Assembly (NCBI GenBank): GCA_024760905.1
Contig: CM045729.1
Coordinates: 48,452,080 to 48,516,079, forward strand
Reading direction: 5' to 3'
DNA length: 64,000 nucleotides
Origin: Plotosus lineatus
Taxonomy: Eukaryota > Chordata > Actinopteri > Siluriformes > Plotosidae
The first letter of the stretch is position 1. Every line of letters begins with the position of its first letter. The notes beneath the pieces were generated by a model. The model ran no database searches. It was not told the DNA's origin and saw only the letters and a program-made list of their open reading frames with translations. Of this stretch, positions 11,322 through 64,000 are shown one piece after another. The translations under genes were made by a program, and so were the position numbers.

Positions 11322-11560
11322 TGATTGATTAACTGTTTGGGTTTTTATACCCGAGCCTAATGGCTCAACAGGCCAGTGCTTATCCCCGGTTTCCATAGCG
11401 TGAAGCAACCAGGAGTTCAACTCCTCCTGGATGGGACGCTAGTCCATCGCAGGTTACCTTCCCACTATATTTTTACTGGTACCCATTTATACTGCTGGGT
11501 GAACAGAGGCACACTTGTGGTTGAGACCTTGCCCAGGGGTCTTAGCACAGTGAGGGTCTC
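11322..11560 (-). mobile_element. SINE family S3, 5'-truncated
   Basis: It matches 21536-21836 closely (tgcttatccccggtttccat, ccaggagttcaactcctcct, ttgcccaggggtcttagcac) but stops at gagggtctcagt, before the tRNA-like head. Confidence 0.7.
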
Positions 11561-11739
11561 AGTACTCAATACTCATAATAGTGGAATGAAAATAGAAATA
11601 TTTATTATTGCTGAGTGCAAGCAGGAACTCCGGCATGAATGGCTATGGCAACATAACTAAAAGAGATAATCAAAAGGAAGACAGACATGAAGGCAACTTG
11701 TGACTTGGGCAATCTGCCACCCCACTGTCAACAGACCTT

Positions 11740-12240
11740 GTTGAGAATGCTGGTCCACCACCAGGTTCGGGGTTACCACCACAACAGACACCAATAACTT
11801 TCCGGGTACAATTGTGAGCAGCTGTCTCAATAATGGAGACATGAAACCTTGCCCATTCAGATTCCATATCCCCTGCCTCCTTTGAGATGTGGGACATAAA
11901 AGCCCCTCTGACAGGAGACTCTGCCAAAAGATCTCAGGAGACCCACTCGGGTCTGCCAGGTCTGGAGGACATCTTCCCTCTGCCATCAGAGCCAGCCTAC
12001 TATCAAATGGTGATCATCCGAGTGGCCACAAGTAGGGTGACATAACTACAAAGTTCATCATCAAACTGCAGTCTCGGGTTTCCTGGTGCCAAGTGCACTT
12101 ATGAACACCCTTATGTGCGAACATGGTGTTTGTGGTGGACAAGCTGTGATGATATGGCAGGCTCCAGGTGAAGAACTTCGACCACCAGGAGTTCGCCTTT
12201 GATCCCCTCCCCCAGGCCTGGCTTGAGGTGGTGTGTGTGT

Positions 12241-12271
<31 letters not shown>

Positions 12272-12420
12272 GGGGGTCCCAGGGATTTTTATCTGAGCAA
12301 GGCAAACAGTGTCCTTCTCCATATAGGGCTCTTGTGAACCATGCTTTTGGACCTTCATCTAGGATCTGTTTGCTTTGAGTCACCCTACCAGGGGCATAAT
12401 GCCCCCACCAACATAGCTCC
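11740..12420 (-). mobile_element. Minus-strand LINE copy 1, 5' part
   Basis: This stretch is antisense and homologous to 48780-49165 of the second copy and extends beyond it toward the LINE 5' side. The shared blocks include the region reading tgggctgctgcctcaGcaat in copy 2 and the gagactctgccaaa segment. With 3700-4966 it forms one LINE interrupted by about 6.8 kb. A (GT)n run followed by 22 G lies inside at 12231-12276. Confidence 0.65.
12231..12276. repeat. (GT)n followed by 22 G
   Basis: The (GT)n run ends in a homopolymer of 22 G (12255-12276) inside the minus-strand LINE. Long G runs are prone to G-quadruplex formation and sequencing error. Confidence 0.85.
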
Positions 12421-12544
12421 TAGGATCATTAGGACAAACAAACCTCCCCACCACCATAAGTGGCTATAAGTAGGGAAGTCGGTAATACAGTATATGTATC
12501 AGGTTGATTTACTCATTTTCACATTAGCCAAGCTGCTCAATCCT

Positions 12545-12856
12545 TCTACAGTATTTGGTTCATGGGGAGCCTAGAACTAATACCAGCTGACACTGGGCAA
12601 AGGCAGAGTACACCCTCACCATACACCATACTCACCATACCATCACAGGGAAACACACAGCCATTCATACTTACATTTACATATAGGGGCAATTTTCAAT
12701 TTTAAACAGCAAATTATCCTGATTTTTTGGGATTGTGGGTTTAGTGGAAAACATGCAAACTCTACACAGAAATGTCCAAGTTAAATGCCAAATTGAACCA
12801 AAAACCTTCTCGCAGTAAGGCAAACATGCTAAATACCACACCATAATGCTTCCCGA
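12545..12856 (-). mobile_element. SINE family S2, diverged
   Basis: Recognisable blocks are gcaaaggcagagtacaccct at the left, catgcaaactctacacagaa in the middle and gcagtaaggcaaacatgcta at the right, all complements of the S2 body and head. Confidence 0.6.
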
Positions 12857-13439
12857 TTTTGACTGAGACATGACTGAAAATTATTTGTAATATTTTGGTT
12901 TTGTGTGTGTGTGTGTGTGTGTGCGTTTAGAATATCAGAGCAATACAATCACCATATAAGCATAAACTGTGCATGCAATCTGTTCATGTTCACCTTATCA
13001 CCCTGTAGACTGATATTACAATGAGCATAAATAAAAAGCAGTTTTTAAGTAAGCCTTGATTGGACAACCCAACATGTCAGCAGACATTTCTCTCTCTCTC
13101 TCTCTCTCTCTCTCGCTCTCTCTCACACACACTTCCCATGCTTTCTCTCCTCACATTTCATTTGATGCCTCCTGACCCCTCTCCTTCCTTTACTTCCCTT
13201 CCCCCCACCTTTCTCTTACCACCTTTTTAAACTTTGCATAGAGTTGACCTAAACTAAAATTACATTTAAGCAATACCATGGGTAATAGGGGCATCTCCAT
13301 GCTGAGTATTATAGCCACAGCAGGGTATAGGCTTGTTCTTAGTCATGGGAAATGCGAGGTGAAACAAGCCTTGTGACTTTTTCTACCCCTTTCCACTCCA
13401 CCTCCTTTTTTTCTCAGCTCCCTTCCCCTCTGCACGATC
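12857..13439. other. Non-coding stretch with (TC)n
   Basis: It holds a (TC)n run at about 13090-13125 and pyrimidine-rich sequence up to 13205. No transposon or exon was recognised. Confidence 0.4.
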
Positions 13440-13912
13440 CTCCTCTTCTCCAATCTCTCTAGTGGCAGTAAGGGATGGGCGGAGCTTGTCCTGGTATGGG
13501 GTGGGCAGGACTTACCCCTGGAGGCTGCAGTTAGTGAGAGATGACAGGTGATTGGACAGAGTGCGGGTGACACAGCAGGAGAGGCAGGAAGTACCAGAGC
13601 TTGGAGCCTGTTCTCTTAATTACCACATTTCAGTTTCGCTGCAGAGAGAGAGAGCGAGAGAGAGAGGGGGACAGAGAGAGAGAGAGAGAGCAAGAACACG
13701 TCTGGGGAGAGACAGAAAGGGTAGGAGACAGGAGGAGGAGAGAGGGAGAGATAGCGAGTGAAAAAATAGAGGGAGAGAGCTGCTGCTCCCTGAGTACATG
13801 CATGTTTCTATGTTTCACCTAAAATCCTGCTCCTACAATGCTGTGTACTCAGCCTTACCTAAACTGCAGAGCTAGCCCCAAATCACAGCTCTGCTTGACA
13901 TCTCATACAGGG
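13440..13912 (+). promoter_or_regulatory. Candidate internal promoter and alternative first exon of grb14
   Basis: The stretch holds a GC box (GGGCGG, 13477-13482), an inverted CCAAT box (attgg, 13551-13555), an ETS-like aggaagt near 13584 and a GA-rich tract (about 13640-13760), then a strong splice donor (ggg then GTAAGT at 13913). An ATG at 13838 with A at -3 opens 25 codons, starting MLCTQPYLNC, that stay open to the donor and are exactly in phase with exon W1 (V of VIKVYSED), 570 nt downstream. A transcript starting here would encode a form lacking the N-terminal proline-rich region. Upstream ATGs at 13798 and 13802 are in other contexts and weaken the case. This is inference from sequence only. 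Confidence 0.3.
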
Positions 13913-14482
13913 GTAAGTTATGATCAAATGCACCTTTTCTGATTCGCTTTTCTACATGCATATGTGTTTGTGGTCACTGCCTTGCAGAGGAGGCTAAAAC
14001 AGTCTTCTCTTTCTGTCAGGGATCATTTAAGATATCATTGATAGCTGTTCTAAACTTAATCTGCACTGAATGGACTTCGATTTGGTGATAATACTGCTCA
14101 TTCTGCTGTTCCTTTTGGAGAGTGTGAGGCTAGGAACTGTGAAGCAAGTGAAAGGGAACATTCATGATCTGCTCCCAGTTTGCTGGCCTGGTTCTCACTG
14201 CTTCACTGTCATTCGAAATTAATGGGGTGTTGAGTGTGGAGGGTTTGAGGTGTGAGGTAGCTTGTGGTATCAAATGAGCTACATTAATGACATGATTCTC
14301 TGCCCTTGTACAAAATGCATACAATTGAGAATTAGGTTCATATGTTTATTCTGTCATGTGTAACTCCTTATCTGAATCTGTAGTCATAAATGTATATAAA
14401 ATTTCTTAAGATTTAACAGTTACTTCAAAATTACTATCTGACGACTTTTTCACTGTCTAATGAATGGGTTCATTTGTAAAAG

Positions 14483-62270
<47,788 letters not shown>

Positions 62271-63651
62271 ACCCTCCTTTAAAACCCCGTCCAATCACCC
62301 TTTGACCTGTCAAATTGTTTAATGGGCTCACTCAAAGCCTTTTCCTCCAAACGCAAAATACCTTTTCTCCAACCACCTAGACTCAAAAACCCCATCCCCT
62401 TTGTTTTTACCAACCCTGATTTTCACCTCTGACCCCATTTGCACTCCATCACCATGACTAGACACATTCACAGGGTAACTCTGGAAAATATCGCCAGCAC
62501 AGCTCGTGCCTTGGACAGGAAACTCGCATAGACTCTTCCTGTCTAGTTTCAATGTTCACTCCTCAGTGAAATTCTGATCATAAGCTGTGGGGTGCTGCAA
62601 GATAAAACAGGCTTTAGTTGAATTGGGAGAGAATTTAAGTGCTGACGAGTGGGTGAGCATCCACTCTGAGACTGTGTTTTATAACAAGGCAAGACTGACG
62701 GCTCTTTATGATGAAGCTTATATTTGATGTACTGTCCAAAAGTGTAGACATTGCAGTTTGAATGATTTGTATATGAAGCTTTCAAATTCCAAATGATGGG
62801 AGAAGCTAAAGTAGCAAACATGTCAGTCAGAGCTCTGCTCCGAGTGCTGATGACCTACGTGTGTCCATATCATGTGATCAGAACAGACAGATGTGGTACA
62901 GCTATAATCACATGTGCACAAAAAGCTGAAACTGTTGGTTTTGCCAGCAGGAAGAGGGCCTTTGGGGGATTTGGACACCCTCCTTTGAGCTTTTGGATTA
63001 AATGTTAAGTTGTCTCCTTCTTGAACTCGCGTGACAAAATAATTCAGGTATTTTATAAAAAATGTGATATGTGTACAGTACTTTGTTTGAGAGATGAGAC
63101 TTTGTGCATGCTGTAAGCCACAATTCTGTCCAAATGCAAAGGGTTGTGATGGCATGAAATGGCAGCTGTCTGTGCTGCATCACACACTCCAAGCATACAT
63201 ACATACATACATACACATGTTCTCTTGGTCCTGACTCCACCAGAACATGGAATGTACGAACCCAGATACAAACACATACAACACACACTGCACCACAGAG
63301 TTAAGCTCAATCACATTATAAGGGGTTTACATGCTGAACATTTCAAGTCGGACAGAATGTGTGAAGTTGCTTGTTATTATTAATTGAACAAATGTAGTTT
63401 TTATATTAAAATGCATATTTTATAGATACTTGTTAAGATTCAGGTTCAGTGTTTAACACCTGAAGTGATAAGTTTCTGTTTTACAGAACAATGAAGATGA
63501 CCACTACAATCATTGTCTGGCGATGTGCTGTTTTTACAGGTTCTGAGATTTCACCCTCAAACCTTCCCTTAAAAAAACAAAAGCTATTAGTAATCGCAAA
63601 TCACACATGACTAAAGTATTGTACTGTTAAAAAGAAAGCTAAATAAATAAA
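62271..63651 (+). other. grb14: grb14 3' untranslated region
   Basis: The stretch from the stop codon to the first strong polyadenylation signal contains no further coding exon and little transposon sequence, which sets it apart from the introns. It holds a short (CATA)n run at about 63200-63222. The length of about 1.38 kb is inferred, since no transcript is available. Confidence 0.6.
63642..63651 (+). terminator. Overlapping AATAAA polyadenylation signals of grb14
   Basis: Two overlapping AATAAA hexamers (63642-63647 and 63646-63651) lie about 1.37 kb after the stop codon. T-rich stretches follow at about 63760-63775 and 63830-63842. Cleavage is expected 10-30 nt downstream of the hexamers. 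Confidence 0.55.
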
Positions 63652-64000
63652 GATAAAACAGTTGATAAAGGTTTTATTTAAAGAAGTAATCCATTTGTGT
63701 GCAAGGCTTGAAGAAAAAAAAACAAAAAACAATCTTCATGTCTTGTTAGATCTTGATTTTTTTTTTTTTTTTTTTTGAATGAAAATGTTAAACCTAGATT
63801 GCATTACTATTTTTAAATTTTATTTGGGTTTTTTTTTTTTTTAGTAAACAAAATGCATTTTTGTCCATCTATAATTAATTTGGTTGTGTTTTGTAGACTT
63901 TAGTACAGTATGCAAAATGAACTCACCCAGAATGATAAAATATTTTCTCATGGAAAAAGAAAATGCATGTAGAAAGGTCATGACCCACCATGGTATTTGC

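Noticed and set aside
13552..13822. Overlapping frames in the GA-rich tract
   Set aside because: Composition-driven (Arg-Glu). They do not reach the GTAAGT donor in the phase needed for grb14; only the ATG at 13838 does.

Overview
This window is vertebrate nuclear DNA, most likely from a ray-finned fish. The evidence is one split gene with GT-AG introns whose exons encode a GRB7/10/14 adaptor, set in a very dense field of fish-type transposons: Tc1-like elements, pogo/Tigger-like elements and MITEs, hAT fragments, RTE and other non-LTR retrotransposons, and tRNA-derived SINEs. Long (TA)n and (GT)n arrays are scattered through it. I cannot name the species. No prokaryotic gene, CRISPR array or free-standing RNA gene was seen.

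The only host gene I can support is grb14 on the + strand. Twelve coding exons lie at 14483-14639, 40411-40532, 41747-41821, 43804-43941, 45779-45889, 46252-46347, 46624-46686, 58654-58770, 59399-59465, 59540-59627, 59844-59937 and 62124-62270. They join without a frame break into 424 codons plus a TGA stop, covering the Ras-associating, PH, BPS and SH2 domains. The N-terminal proline-rich part (about 100 residues in the family) is not visible and is presumably upstream of the window. A possible internal promoter and alternative first exon (about 13.45-13.91 kb) lies just before the first visible exon. The 3' UTR runs to a poly(A) signal near 63.64 kb.

Layout. 0-13 kb: SINEs, a 232-bp near-perfect palindrome, and one minus-strand LINE split in two (3.7-4.96 and 11.74-12.4 kb) around a block with an RTE-like LINE and SINEs. 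14.6-40.4 kb (one 25.8-kb intron): a Tc1 relic with a nested SINE, an inverted pair of full-length Tc1 relics, a run of pogo/Tigger-like elements from 23.9 to 32.4 kb, a LINE interrupted by a hAT that is itself interrupted by a Tigger-like element, and several SINEs. 40.4-46.7 kb: six further exons with two MITEs. 46.7-58.6 kb (12-kb intron): a second copy of the minus-strand LINE, and a Tc1 relic split by about 4.2 kb of inserted DNA carrying a Tigger-like element, which itself carries a SINE. 58.6-62.3 kb: the BPS and SH2 exons; 62.3-63.65 kb: 3' UTR.

The main points for a second look are the deep nesting, which gives a relative insertion chronology; a SINE family that carries two different 3' tails, one of them matching the 5' region of the RTE-like LINE; several long inverted repeats inside the grb14 transcript; a splice acceptor placed directly after a GT/GC-repeat tract; and the putative short-isoform first exon.
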